A stretch of DNA of 64,000 nt from Apostichopus japonicus. Its lineage: Eukaryota > Echinodermata > Holothuroidea > Aspidochirotida > Stichopodidae. Each line of letters begins with the position of its first letter. Positions within the stretch are counted from its first letter, which is position 1. The notes beneath the pieces were generated by a model. That model saw only the letters and a program-made list of their open reading frames with translations, was not told where the DNA came from and made no database searches. Of the stretch, positions 14,473-27,000 are shown in pieces. A program made the translations under genes and the position numbers. The stretch is from assembly GCF_037975245.1 (NCBI RefSeq), contig NC_092582.1, positions 5,620,001 through 5,684,000 on the forward strand, in the 5' to 3' direction.

Positions 14473-14804
14473 TGTAACTACAGCCAAAGTAATCATCATT
14501 AATCATGAATAATTATGTCTACTAACTGTACATGCCAGAATGTAACAGTATCACCTACTAAGAGGATATCTGGTGGAGGTTGGAAAAGTGGCTGTCCAAC
14601 CAAGTAATGGGATATATGAGATGCAGCCGCTTCTGTGATGTCAGAAAGTAACAGTCTAACAGTGGTAAACCAACATACAGTAGATTCATTATCAACCTAA
14701 CAGTCTGAGTGTTCAAGGAAAGATCACAAGTCTATCTGTGAAACTGTGACATGAGCAAAACAGACTCTCTGGTACTTCGCTCCTCCCACTAACCTACCCA
14801 CTGC

Positions 14805-14810
14805 AATAAA
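14805..14810 (+). terminator. Candidate poly(A) signal of INPP5E
   Basis: AATAAA 333 bases after the INPP5E stop codon, the first canonical hexamer downstream. The true 3' end could be further on, because more hexamers occur later (for example 17316-17321, inside a repeat). Confidence 0.5.
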
Positions 14811-17800
14811 CATTGAAAAAGCATGTAAGTGTTAAACATGTGCTGTTATCTTTGTTAGAGGGTGTAAATTTGATGTATCCCCCTACAGAGACCTATTTTA
14901 AATGTGACATTAAATTGTGACTTTACTTAAAAAGATGAAATTGTCTGACTAGGGCTGCAGTCCTGTCCCGTACGTTTTCTGTACTTACATGAAGAAATGT
15001 TTTCATTTGTGTCACTTATTGCTAAGACATTGTTCTGTATAACATACTGTATACATGAACTGCTAACTGGACTCTTCTCTGCTATACCTACTACCAATCA
15101 TAAGATCCCGGTGCGAGTCACTCCAAGATTAATGTATGTCGTCTAGTTACAGAGTTGTTGACAATGGACAATTCATAATCATGGACGTTAAATATGAATC
15201 TAAGAGACTGACTTCGGTCAGCCTGCGGCTTTGATAAGCCAATGATGGCTTCTTCACGAGTTCCTGCTTGCAGGAGGATCTAAAATACATACATACATAC
15301 ATACATACATATATGCTCCAAGAAACCACAAAATTTTGTCTCATGCAGTGCTAGGACAACACTCTGTATACAGTACCATACTTACTTGATGACTTTTAGG
15401 ACTGAAGTTGTCTCACATATTAGAAGGACATTTCCTCTGTATGCTGCATATGTACATGATGAGAAGAACATAAATAGTTTCTGTCCCTCACACTTTGAGA
15501 TATCATTCTTAAAAAAATTCCTATGCTGTATGTACAAGCAGCTCAATTTGAAAACCTTGTTTTAGACACCTTTACTAGCAACTGTCCGTCCAGGCATGCA
15601 ATTCTTTTGTATTTATTTTGTTTTGAATATTTTATGCGATATTAAGTTGTTTTTAATACTCTGCTTTATTTGTTTCAAGTTTCATAACTTTTGTATATAC
15701 CAGACAAGCACAAACTTAATCTACTTGCATTTGTCAGTGCAAATAAGTCACACGTTCTTTAATTCATGAATAATCATTAGTGCTTTGACATGATGAAAAA
15801 TCATGAGAGATTTGACTACTGATCTCTGATAATCAGTTGTGCAACTAGTGCCCAAGCTGCTCAGACTACTGATCCATTTCTTTTTACCTTTTTATTATCT
15901 TGACTTCAACCTAGTTTAAATTTTCAAAATGAAGTCGTATGTTATTTCAAAGCATACGAAGATACTGCCACTGCAAGATGTATTCTTAAAAACATATTTC
16001 TATTTATTGGAGAAAAAATTGAAATCCATCCTCTTGCCATGATGATGTATCTGTGAACCATATCAGTTTTCTTTAATTTATTTAGAATCGCCCTTTGTTT
16101 ATCTGTCTTTCTTTTCTCGTTTTTGAGTTTTCTTTTGAGGATGATTTCCTTTGCCATTATAACTGTTGTATATTTTGTACAAATTCACAAACGATTTTCT
16201 TTAATTTTTACAAAGGTCGTAAAAATATAGTTCATCCAAGGAAGTGGTCTCAGTAGTATCATTTATTTCCAATTGGTTGTTTTTCCAATCATAGCAACTT
16301 TTAAGATGCTGCTTTTTCCTGAAAAAACTGATTTATAGTTATAATTCCCTTGCAGGGAAATCATTTTCAGAATCTATATACTTAAAACAGAACAATGTTA
16401 CCATAATATATTGGGTACTAAAATCATGTACAAAGGAGGAAATGTGGAATTCTTTCATATGGGGTTTTTGTTTTTGTTGTAAATGCACATACTAACTGCA
16501 TTAAAGTTGGGTGTATCTACGTTGCCATTAATTAATCTGTACATTCCTGAGTAACTTATGATGATAATGGGAGGAATTCAAGGGTTGTGAAGGAGGGGAT
16601 GGGGGGGGGGGAAGGGGAGTAGATGCTCACTTAGAAGCTAACAATGATGCTCCATTTTGCAAAGTGTGCTTCAAAGGAGTCTTTAAGTTCCTGTTAGTTT
16701 CATTCCAAAGAACTATTCCTTATGAGACATTTTTTGTAGCTCTATTGGACTAAAATGTGGTTACTCTGGTTAGTACTTCATCAAGACAAGCTAAATGTTG
16801 AACTGTAATAAGTGAAGAATATTGTGAGTGGACTGGATGATTTCTCTTATTCCCAACAAAGGTCAAGAAAACTGCTAGAGAAATGCTTGTGTCAAGTGAT
16901 TCTTCCTCTCTATATTGGTTGTCAGTTAAAAGTGATATCAGAGTTGAGTTGCAGATGGATTGATTGAACAGGAATTCACTGCATGCTTGTTGTCCAGCCT
17001 ACGGAATTTTGTCCATCGAGTTTTGATTGCTAAGTGCTCAAATGTTTTATCTTACTGTTTTTATCAACCTGTCATCTTCTATCCTACACGTTTATAATGG
17101 CTTGTTAGTTATAAAGATTGTAAATTTGATATATTCAAATTGAAATATATGCATATACAGACATGTATTATTGTGCTAGAGTTTAGTGTACATGACATAT
17201 ATTAAATAATTAACAAACAAACAATGTTGTTCATGTCTTTTTTTACATTTTTATCACTTTTCCTTTTGTAATACATGTCAAATCAGAATTGACAGAAGAA
17301 ATGTAATGTAATGTAAATAAAATCTTATATAGCGCACTACGCGCGATGCATCTGTGCGCTTTACAAACAAACTAGAAAATACAATGCCATAAAACAATAA
17401 AAAGAAAAAACAGTAAATACAAAATACCAACTACAGAAATATACAGGACTATGAGATCGAAAAACTAATAAAAGTACTGGTGCAGCGAAAAGCGATAAAA
17501 CAGATTGACTACAAAAACTACAATTTGAATGCTAAAAAGTGAAAATTCCAATTGAAATTAGAAATTGAAATGATAGCAACGGTATGATTTCCCGGGCCAT
17601 ACTGTAATCCCTAGCCAATCCACCATCCCCTTTCCTTTTCTCATTATTCCATTGCACTTGCAGACTTGGGGGAAGGGTTACAGCATAAGTGAAAAAATTA
17701 CTCTTAAAGACAGCTGTTTAGTGTAAGAGGAGTTGTCCATAAACGGCAGCATGTTCGTATTTGCAAATGTGTGGGTGGCCAACTGTCCTTTGAAGTAAGA

Positions 17801-18024
17801 CCATGCATTGTTGATAAGAACTTTCAGATAACCTCTACCCCATTCCCTTGTCACTTCCCAGATTTCAAAGTTCTTGTGGGGATATTATTCCAGAGGCAAA
17901 ATTGGTATTCCTTCTCAACTCTAACCTCTCTCTCCCATTCGCTCCCACTCCACATCCCTTTTTCCACAAGCTATTAATTTGGTATTTTCTTCTACATGAG
18001 CCTTAAAGGTACTGTTTTGTTGTG
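14811..18024 (+). other. INPP5E 3' UTR/intergenic stretch
   Basis: AT-rich DNA between INPP5E and ANAPC5. Contents I can support: the second SINE copy at 15095-15305, a G-rich run near 16600, and a fragment of the 'tatatagcgc' dispersed repeat near 17300-17370. No convincing coding exon was seen on either strand. The ANAPC5 promoter must lie in the last few hundred bases, but I see no TATA box that I would name. Confidence 0.6.
15095..15305 (+). mobile_element. tRNA-derived SINE, copy B (inverted relative to copy A)
   Basis: Matches the reverse complement of the 10925-11110 element over the body (for example GACTGACTTCGGTCAGCC and GCTTGCAGGAGGATCTAAAA). It ends in (CATA)n at 15290-15312. The 5' tRNA head is truncated to the B-box side (GGTGCGAGTCACTCC). 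It lies about 0.6 kb after the INPP5E stop, so it may be within the 3' UTR. Confidence 0.75.
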
Positions 18025-21000
18025 ATGACTCCCATCGGATATTTTTCGCGGCTTAGTGTGAAATTTTACATCGGCAAATACACTTCTCTGACTTATGAAG
18101 TGAAGATGAGCCCGTTTGGATCCAAAATGAACAGTCATTATCATCGAACATCAGGCCGGGCCCAAATCAGCCCTCACATGGTTTCGGTTTTGATAGCTAT
18201 AAAATCATTTTCTGAGCGAGATAGACCTCATCCGCCAAAGTTGACCATAGGTTCTGAAAGTACTCCTGTTCCCGCATACGTTAGATGGAGTGTTTTAGAG
18301 CGCCGTCATTTCGCCAAAGCAGCACTCTCTTGGGTCCAGGTAACTTCAGTTTCCTTTTTTTCCATGCATTTAACGTTTATCTGATGTTGTGAAGTGATTA
18401 GAGGTGTAAACAACACTTTACGGTAAATGAAATTTTAGTATTTCGTGAAACTACTCCCAATGTCCCTGCTATTGCTAAGTAAAGAAGTCAGACCCGTAGC
18501 ACTAACACAGTAACACAAGTAACATATAAAGTCACCAAGTGCTGGCTAAGCATGATGCATACAAAAATCTCAAAATATTGTAGACCTGTCAACCTGTTTG
18601 ACCCAAAATAGGGAGAATAACATTTTTTAGGACCAAAAATAGGGAGAACAAGGGGAAAATAGGGAGGTTTGTAATTTTCAACTGAAATGATATAAATACT
18701 CCTAAATAAGTATAGTCTACTTATGCAATACAATGAGAGAATCATCCAATCAGTGTTTCTTGCGAACTACACTGAATAGCCTTTCCTGTTCAGCGTTACT
18801 GTGGGGAATTACTAAGCATAGGACTAATTGTTGGCTATTTTCAGAAATGTCGCAAGTGATGAAACATTAAAAAACCGGGAGAATAGAATATGAAACCGGG
18901 AGGCCGGGAGATTCGGGTAAAAACTGGGAGTCTCCCGGTAAAACCGGGAGAGTTGACAGGTCTGATATTGTCTCTTCTGCAAACCAGTTTTCTCATATTC
19001 ATACCCATTTTCCCTGTGCTGCAGCATCATGATCACCTTCTAAAATGTCATGACAACCAATTTAATATAATATAATATATAAAATATTTGTTGCAATGTG
19101 TGCATCAAAATAATGTAGACCCCTATGATGTACAGATCATTACTAACAACAGGTGATCATGCATCTACGTTAGGCTACACATTTTCAATTTTGAGCGTTC
19201 CTTCTGTTCTGCAGGGATTTGATGAAGATCATAAAACTTTTGAGACTAAAGTTAGGAAGATCAGTAGTGTCTTGTCAGATTTGTTGACCCAAAGGTAGGC
19301 TGCCACTTTTTTTTTGTCCATCCCTTGTCTACTTAGTACTAATCCCCTTACATCTCTCTTTTTGTGTTCACCATGCTCATTAACCTGTCTGTATTCTTTG
19401 TGTGCTTTTGTTCCTTCTGTTACTGTTACATTTCATTTAGCCTCTGAAGAAGATTCTGCTAGGATCGAAATGTCAGGCCAACTTATTTTTACACATTTTT
19501 AGTGTGTGTAAGTTACATACTGACCATTGGTCTGAAATAGTACAATATGATAATGATATGGTGGTATAATACTCCCCACAAACTCCTTCATGCGACTGTT
19601 TGTTATCGGTAATTTTCAGTTCGAACGTCATCAGAATGTCAGCATCAGTTTAGGATGTTGACATACATGTGTTTAAGTTGTCAAAAGTATCGAGGTGTGA
19701 GAATGAGTGACCATATACTTGAATTTCTACAGTAACATATGAGGGAGCAATAATGATGACCCTTAAAAGTCATGGTCTTGTAATATAATTATGAACTTTG
19801 TCTTTTAGACTTAAAGATATAACAGAAAGTGAACCGTTGAAGTTGGCTGATTTCTTTGAATCCATGGCCAAACTATTAGACAGTCGTAATGGAGAGGCAC
19901 CCCTTCATAGACAGAGCATCCTCGGTGAGTTACTTTTATTCTTTGGTACCAATAGATACTTCATGTCAATATTATGTTACAGTGCCTGAGGTGTATCAAA
20001 ATAATCTGAGCAGATTTTTAATGTGTTAACATTTATTGTTCATCCTGTGACATTCTTTGCTCAGTTGCCATGTTTCGATTTGTCTTTGCCTCTTACCGAA
20101 TTGAATGGAAACATTAGCGCAGGGTGGTCAAGAAATTTATCTCGAAAGTGACGGTGAAATTCTGTATCATCTCCTTGGGCTGCAATATTTTTAGGATGTA
20201 CCGATTTCTGAGATAAAATCAAAAGGAAATATTACTGTTGATTATAAATGATTTAATATATATGTTGAAATATATCCTTTTACATGTGGACTGTAAACTA
20301 CCTCAATGTTTCATGTTTTTGACTTTTTGCCTGCTCAGTGAATTCATTGCTTCAGTTGATCTATGGTTGGATTTAAATATTTAAGGGTTCATTGAGTCGA
20401 ATTTAATGATAGGTTTTGAAACCTGGAACCTTGCAAATACCTTGCACACAGGCAGGACTCTTTTACCATCTGTGCACTTAACCCTTCAGATCTAATTAAT
20501 GCTTTAAAAATTTAGTACAAGACTACTTTGTTCCATAAAGAATTGACAAAGATAATGTCATGCCTATTTTTAGTTTATGATTATATTTCTTATTCATCAG
20601 GCATGTTTGTTCGTAGAATGGTGCTTACCTACGACAAACTCACTTTCTCCGAAACGATGAAGCTGTACAGAGATTTAAAGGGATACCTCCAGTGCCCGGC
20701 ATCTGCTTCTCCTGAAAAGCATCCAGAGGTTGCGGCTGAAGTCAGCGGTATGGATATCAGTATTGAGTTAGATGAAACACCGATGTTAACTGAAGAATTA
20801 GAAATATCAAAAAAGCAGTCCAAAAAGTGAGTGAAAACCCAAGAAACTTAAACATAGTAATTAAGGACACATTTCTTGAGAGGAGATGACAACATAATTC
20901 TTTTAATTAGTAATGTGATATTTTTGTTATCTGTACAAGAAGCCTTATTTTTATTTTTTTTCATTTTTTTTTATTTTATGGATTCTGTGCCATACTGATA

Positions 21001-24000
21001 TTAACCGCAGGCTTGGAAATAGTCTATAAATGTGTTTTTGTGTGTTTTATTGGACATTGTGCCTTTTCCTTGAATATTAAAAGCATAAAATATTTTTCAA
21101 AAATCAGTTATTCAAAGCATTCTGTAAGCTTCTCTCATGTACTGTTTTTATATATATTTTGTATGGCATCGAAGCTACTTAAACAATAATTGTGTTTTCA
21201 CTCTTTTATTTAGTTTATCTAACTAAATGGTTCGCTCAAAACCCTACAGAAATGGCAGATTTATTGATTTTAATATTAATATTGTTATCAACATTTACAT
21301 TAAAACTCATTCTAGGTTTTCCAAAGTCATACGATTGTTTGTCAGCATAATATGAATTACCAGTTACATCTATGGTGATCGGGAAAGAGGAACCAAACAT
21401 AGCTTCTTTAGTTTTTTATATATCTGTGTCTAAATGCCCCGCCCACCCCTTTCTTCTCATTTTGTGCAAATCTTCAGATCAACTGCACAAACCCTTTCAC
21501 AAAAGCAAGCCGAAAGTTTTATATCCGAACAAGCAGCTCTACTCCAGAATGAGGATCCCACTGCCCCTCCTCCAGATGTATTGCAAGAGCAGATCGGTAC
21601 AGTTTGTGAGAGGAACCCTCACCTGGCAGAGGTGGTAGGTACACACACTTCTTGTGTTCTGCAAGAAGGAGTTAATTGTCTGCTGTCAGTTTACTGAAAG
21701 CAAAAGAGCAGCTTTTGATTTGTTATTTTGATGAATGGGGGGGTTAATACGAATAGAAGCGGAGGTCAGTCAAGGTAGACTTGAGTTCAACTGTATCCTC
21801 TTGTGTTCCTCTATGTTCTGCAAGGTGAAGTTAGTGTCTGCTGTCAGTTGACTGAAAGCAAAAGAGCAGCTTTTGATTTGTTATTTTGATGAATGGAGGG
21901 GTTAGAACCAATATAAGCGGAGGTCAGTGAAGGTGGACTTAAGTTCAACTGTATCCTCTTGTGTAATCGTGAAGTACTAACTTCCTACTCAACTGATTTG
22001 GTTTGCAATTCAAAAGAAAGGGAAACTGGAAACAATGAAAACCTATTTTGACAGATTTGACCTTAGAAAATCAGTTCTAATGTGAGCTTGATTGCAGTTG
22101 TTAATTAAATAAAATGAAATGAAAGAAATATTATTCATCAACAAATTTATTCAAACTGAAATTAAATAATTATGAATACATTTGTTAAAGTCCTAGTACA
22201 TGTGGATTAAAGTGGTTTGGTCAATGACAGTCCTGGTTTCAGCTACTGTAGAAATCTGGATGATTTTCAACTGAAACAGCTTTAAAGGTGCAGGTAGTTA
22301 GAAACCATGTTGATTTTTGTTTAAAGTTTGACTTCAATTCTCTTAAATGTTGGGTTTTTAAACAGATCTAATTTGGTTTGCTTTCTTCCTACTTCCACAG
22401 CATTATTTAACATTCCTGAATTGTCTCCGATTGAATGAATTCTGCGGCGCCGTCCATAGCCTTCACAAATACTTTGATCAACTCACGCAGAAGAAGACTA
22501 GATCTAATGAATCTGAGAGCATGAACGCCAATGAAGAATGGACCCACAGCTTCAGATATGCCGCCCTCAACATGGCTAGCCTTCATTTCAGGCTCGGTCA
22601 CACGTAAGTGTAAACGGGACATTCTTTGGTATCCGTGGTTACAAGCATTTGAAGACAACATGCCCTTAGACTGCCTTAGTCTTTCTGAAGATCATCATTG
22701 ATGGTAGTTTGGCATCATAGTGAAATGTCTTTACAAGAGTGATAAAGGTGTCTGTTTGTCAGTTTTGTCTGTTTTGGGTCATATTAATCAATTTTTATCC
22801 ACTTGACTATAATGTCCATAGACACAATGGATTTGTATATATTTGGTACATCAGGGTAATATATCAATATATAACAACATTACTGGTGGGGTGACCATGC
22901 CAAAAAGAGCTAAAACTTCTAGTTCATTCTTCATACAGATGCAGGGAGTATATCCTACAAAGGGTGTCACTAGGAATATAGGGAAAATGCTTTCATTTTA
23001 TAGGTAGAATCTGTTTCAGTGCTTGGCTATTTTTTTGTAGTTTGTCTCTCTCTGATAACAATTTCTCAAGTGTTACGCTTCCATATTTCTTGCCCATTCA
23101 TCACTTTCCTCTTCCTCGAAGAAATACAATCGAGCGCTTTTTTATTGTTTCTGGCATTATTTTATTGTTTTATAATCGTTAGCAACGAAGCAGTGTTGGC
23201 GTTGAGGGAAGCTATCCAGAAGGCCCAGGAAGCCAATGATCATGTTTGCTTACAACATGCAATGGTGAGTAAAAGATGATTTGTCGCCTTAGTACAGAGA
23301 GATTAAGTGGCATTGAATAATCAATAATAGTACCAATGAAGACACAGTGTAATGTGTGCAAATAAATACCGGAGAGGGTGACTTGTTTAAGTTTATATCT
23401 TACACAACATAGAACAACTTACAGCCAATGCTTGAAACTGTCTCTTACCATACATATCAAATGAAATATATTTTCCTCATCTTAAGTCTGTGGTCTTCTA
23501 GTTCAATAGACAAGTTACAGGATAATGTATATTTTTGTCTCAAACACAACTAATAATTTGATGGAATATTTTCATCTAATTCAGTTTTCATTTCTGTTAC
23601 CAGCCAGATGTTTACCTTAGAGGATAGGTCACGTCTTCTATAGAGAAGAAATCTTTTGAAAACCAGTTGCGAGGTTTTCCCTTCAGAGAACATTATAGCC
23701 GTACTAGTCACTGAGCTACTGTACGTATAGGAAAATCACGGTTAGAAAGATTTCAATCTTGAAGATGAAATAGACACTTAGACTCCTGCCTTAAAGAGAC
23801 TACATGTATGTTTAATTGACAGTTTGAAGGCATCAACCCCACAGAAATAGCAGATTTATTGATTTTAATACTAATATTGCTATCAACATTTACATTAAAG
23901 TGGGTGATAACTTATAAATTTGATTACATTTACAGAGTTGGATGTACAGGATGAGTCCTGATGAGGAGGTTGACTTAGGACATACCATAGCTAAATCAGA

Positions 24001-27000
24001 GGAGCTTAATTTACCGGTAAGAATCTTTCCAAGTTATTACAAAAGTTTTTTCTCCCCTACGGGGGGTTGTTTGTCTTCCAGTATTTGAGTGGTATCGGTC
24101 AAGTGCTTATAATGAGACGTAATGCATACATGACGCCGCACCAATGGGTGAAAAACCCCATCTCGTTATCTCACTTCTAGGTGTTCTGTAAGAAAAAGTT
24201 AGCTGAGTGGGTAAAAGGGAAGGGAGGGAAGTTTTTCATATAATGGTATTCCTTTGATGACTTTATCATGCATGGAAAACTACAGCAATTTTGTTCCTTT
24301 CTCCCAGTATTTTCTTATATTTATTTTTATAATTTCTTGTATTTATTTTTTATAATTTTGCAGTATTTAACTTCACTTGGAGTCCAGACTCTTGCCAAAC
24401 AGAAGGCACTTACGTTTGTGAAGCCATTTGAGTAAGTTTTATTTCTTTCGTTCTTAAGATATTAAGTGGTTTTCTGGATGGTACCTATGTGCCTTTACCA
24501 TCGTAATAATGTAATCTTTTGTTAGGTTTTGCAGTTATTTGAGTATGGGGTGGGGGAGGGGTTACAAGACTTGATTCTGAGGTCACTGTTTCACTGAAAA
24601 TGTTCAGTGACCCTTCCTACCTGGTGTTATGGCCCTGGTGAGGGAGGAATTAGGAATTATTGTTGTATGAATGCCAAGTTTTATGAAAGTCCACCATTTC
24701 TCTTTCGCTAGAATTTTTGAATACCTTTCACGTAGCGATGCTTTGAATTGTCAACACCAACAACAGCAGCTGGTGTCTGTTAGCCAAGCACAGCAGTCTA
24801 GTCTCTGGAATATCTATGGTTATAGGTGAGCTAAAAGACCTCTTTAATAGTATCTATCTGACCTTGTTATATCTATGGTTATAACTTTTGTCTGTTACTC
24901 AATTATGGCAGTCTAGTGTCTGGAATATCTATGGTTATTGGTGAGCCTAAGCACCACTTAAATAGTCACTGTCCATTGATCTAACAAACTACATCTTGTT
25001 AAATCTACGGTTATAACTTTTGTCTGTTACTCAGTCATGGCAATCTAGCCTCTAGATATCTATGGTTTGTAGGTGAGCCTAAGCACCTCATTAATAGTCA
25101 CTGTCCATTGATCTAACAAACTACATCTTGTTATATCTATGGTTATAGCTGTTGTTGGTTAGTCAAGTCTCTGGAATATCTATGGTTATTGGTGAGCCTA
25201 AGCACCTCTAGTCACTGTCTATTGATATAGGAAACTACATCTTGTTATCTATGGTTATGACTGGTGTCTGTTAACATTCATGTTTCCATGCAGGTTCATA
25301 TTGAGTTTTGGGGTAACAGTTCTTGTTGATTCAGTCATATTCTAGGAACCCTCCTCTCCCTTTGCAGTTATGTTAAATTTAGACTGATGTACTTTTTACT
25401 ATTTTCAGGTTCCTGTACCTATTTATGTACCACTTTTGCTGATTCAGTCACCTAGTAGGACCCCTCTCCCTTTGCAGTTATTTATGATTTCTAATGTAAA
25501 CTTGTTACTATTTTCAGGTTCCTGTACCTATTTATGTATCCACATTTAGCTGATTCAGTCACATTCTAGAAACCCTCTCCCTTTGCAGTTGTTAACAATT
25601 GAGACTGATGTACTTTTTACAATTTTCAGGTTACTGTCCCTGTAAAAACCACTTCTTGTTGATTCAGTCACCTACTAGGAACCCTCTCCCTTTGCAGTTA
25701 TTTATGATTTCTAATGTAAACTTGTTACTATTTTCAGGTTCCTGTACCTATTTATGTAGCCACATTTAGCTGATTCAGTCACATTCTAGAAACCCTCTCC
25801 CTTTGCAGTTGTTTACAATTTCTGATGTATACTTGTTACTATTTTCAGGTTCCTGTACCTATTTATGTAAACACTTCTTGTTGATTCAGTGACATACTAT
25901 AAACCCTCTCCCTTTGCAGTTATTTACAATTTCTGATGTATACTTGTTACTATTTTCAGGTTCCTGTACCTATTTAAGTAACCACGTTTTGCTGATTCAG
26001 TCACATACAATGAACCCTCTCCCTTTGCAGTTATTTACAATTGAGACTGAAGTACCTGTTACTATTTTCGGGTTCTTGTACCTATTAATGTAACCACATT
26101 TTGCTGATTCAGTCACTTTCTAGAAACCCTCTCCCTTTGCAGTTGTTTACAATTTCTGATGTACTTTTTACAATTTTCAGGTTACTGTCCCTGTAAAAAC
26201 CACTTTTTGTTGATTCAGTTACATACTAGGAACCCTCTCCCTTTGCAGTTATTTACAGTTTAGACTGATGTACTTATTTTCGGGTTCCTGTACCTATTAA
26301 TGTAACCACATTTAGCTGATTCAGTCACATACTATGAACCCTACCTGTTGACAGTTATTTACATTTTCTGACTCCTTTCAACGTTACAGGTTCATGTCCA
26401 GTCTGTGTGACCATTTCCTGTTGAATTCTGTCACATCGGAGCCGTCCAGATCATCTTCCAACCAAATCCCAGACACCGAATCATTTTGCCTCACCGTCTG
26501 TCACCAGGCACGGCTTCATTTTAACGCAGGAGAGCTGGATGTAGCCAGAGATCTCATCCAGTGTGCCAAGGAGAGTTTATCAACATTAACAGAACATTCA
26601 AAGGTTAAACACTATCGATACTTTCTTCTAGTACATTCAAATATGCAAATATATGGGAGCAAAAGGTGTTTGTTTTTGCGGCCTGTGAGATGTTTCAAGG
26701 AAAAGAAAAATATCAATCTATTTTACATCATCACAAAAAGCAAGCTAGCTGCTTAGAATTTATCGGCACTAATGATGCTGTCAGGTAGGCCTATTATCGC
26801 CATTAATTATCAGCTGTACTGTATTGACATTATGTATTTGTGAATACAGATTTAGTACACACACCTATTGCTTGAAAGTCCTCGGAATCAACAGCAGGTC
26901 ATTGGTTAGGTGCAACCCAGGCAATTTTTCACTCCTTATGTCTGGCCCATTCATTCAAAAAGGTTGCCCACCCCTGTTCTAGTACATTCAAATATGCAAA

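Noticed and set aside
20400-20490. Possible tRNA-like head on the minus strand
   Set aside because: Only loosely box-like words; no body, tail or partner copy seen.
22407-22661. Minus-strand frame opposite an ANAPC5 exon
   Set aside because: Antisense shadow; the plus strand carries the family-like sequence.
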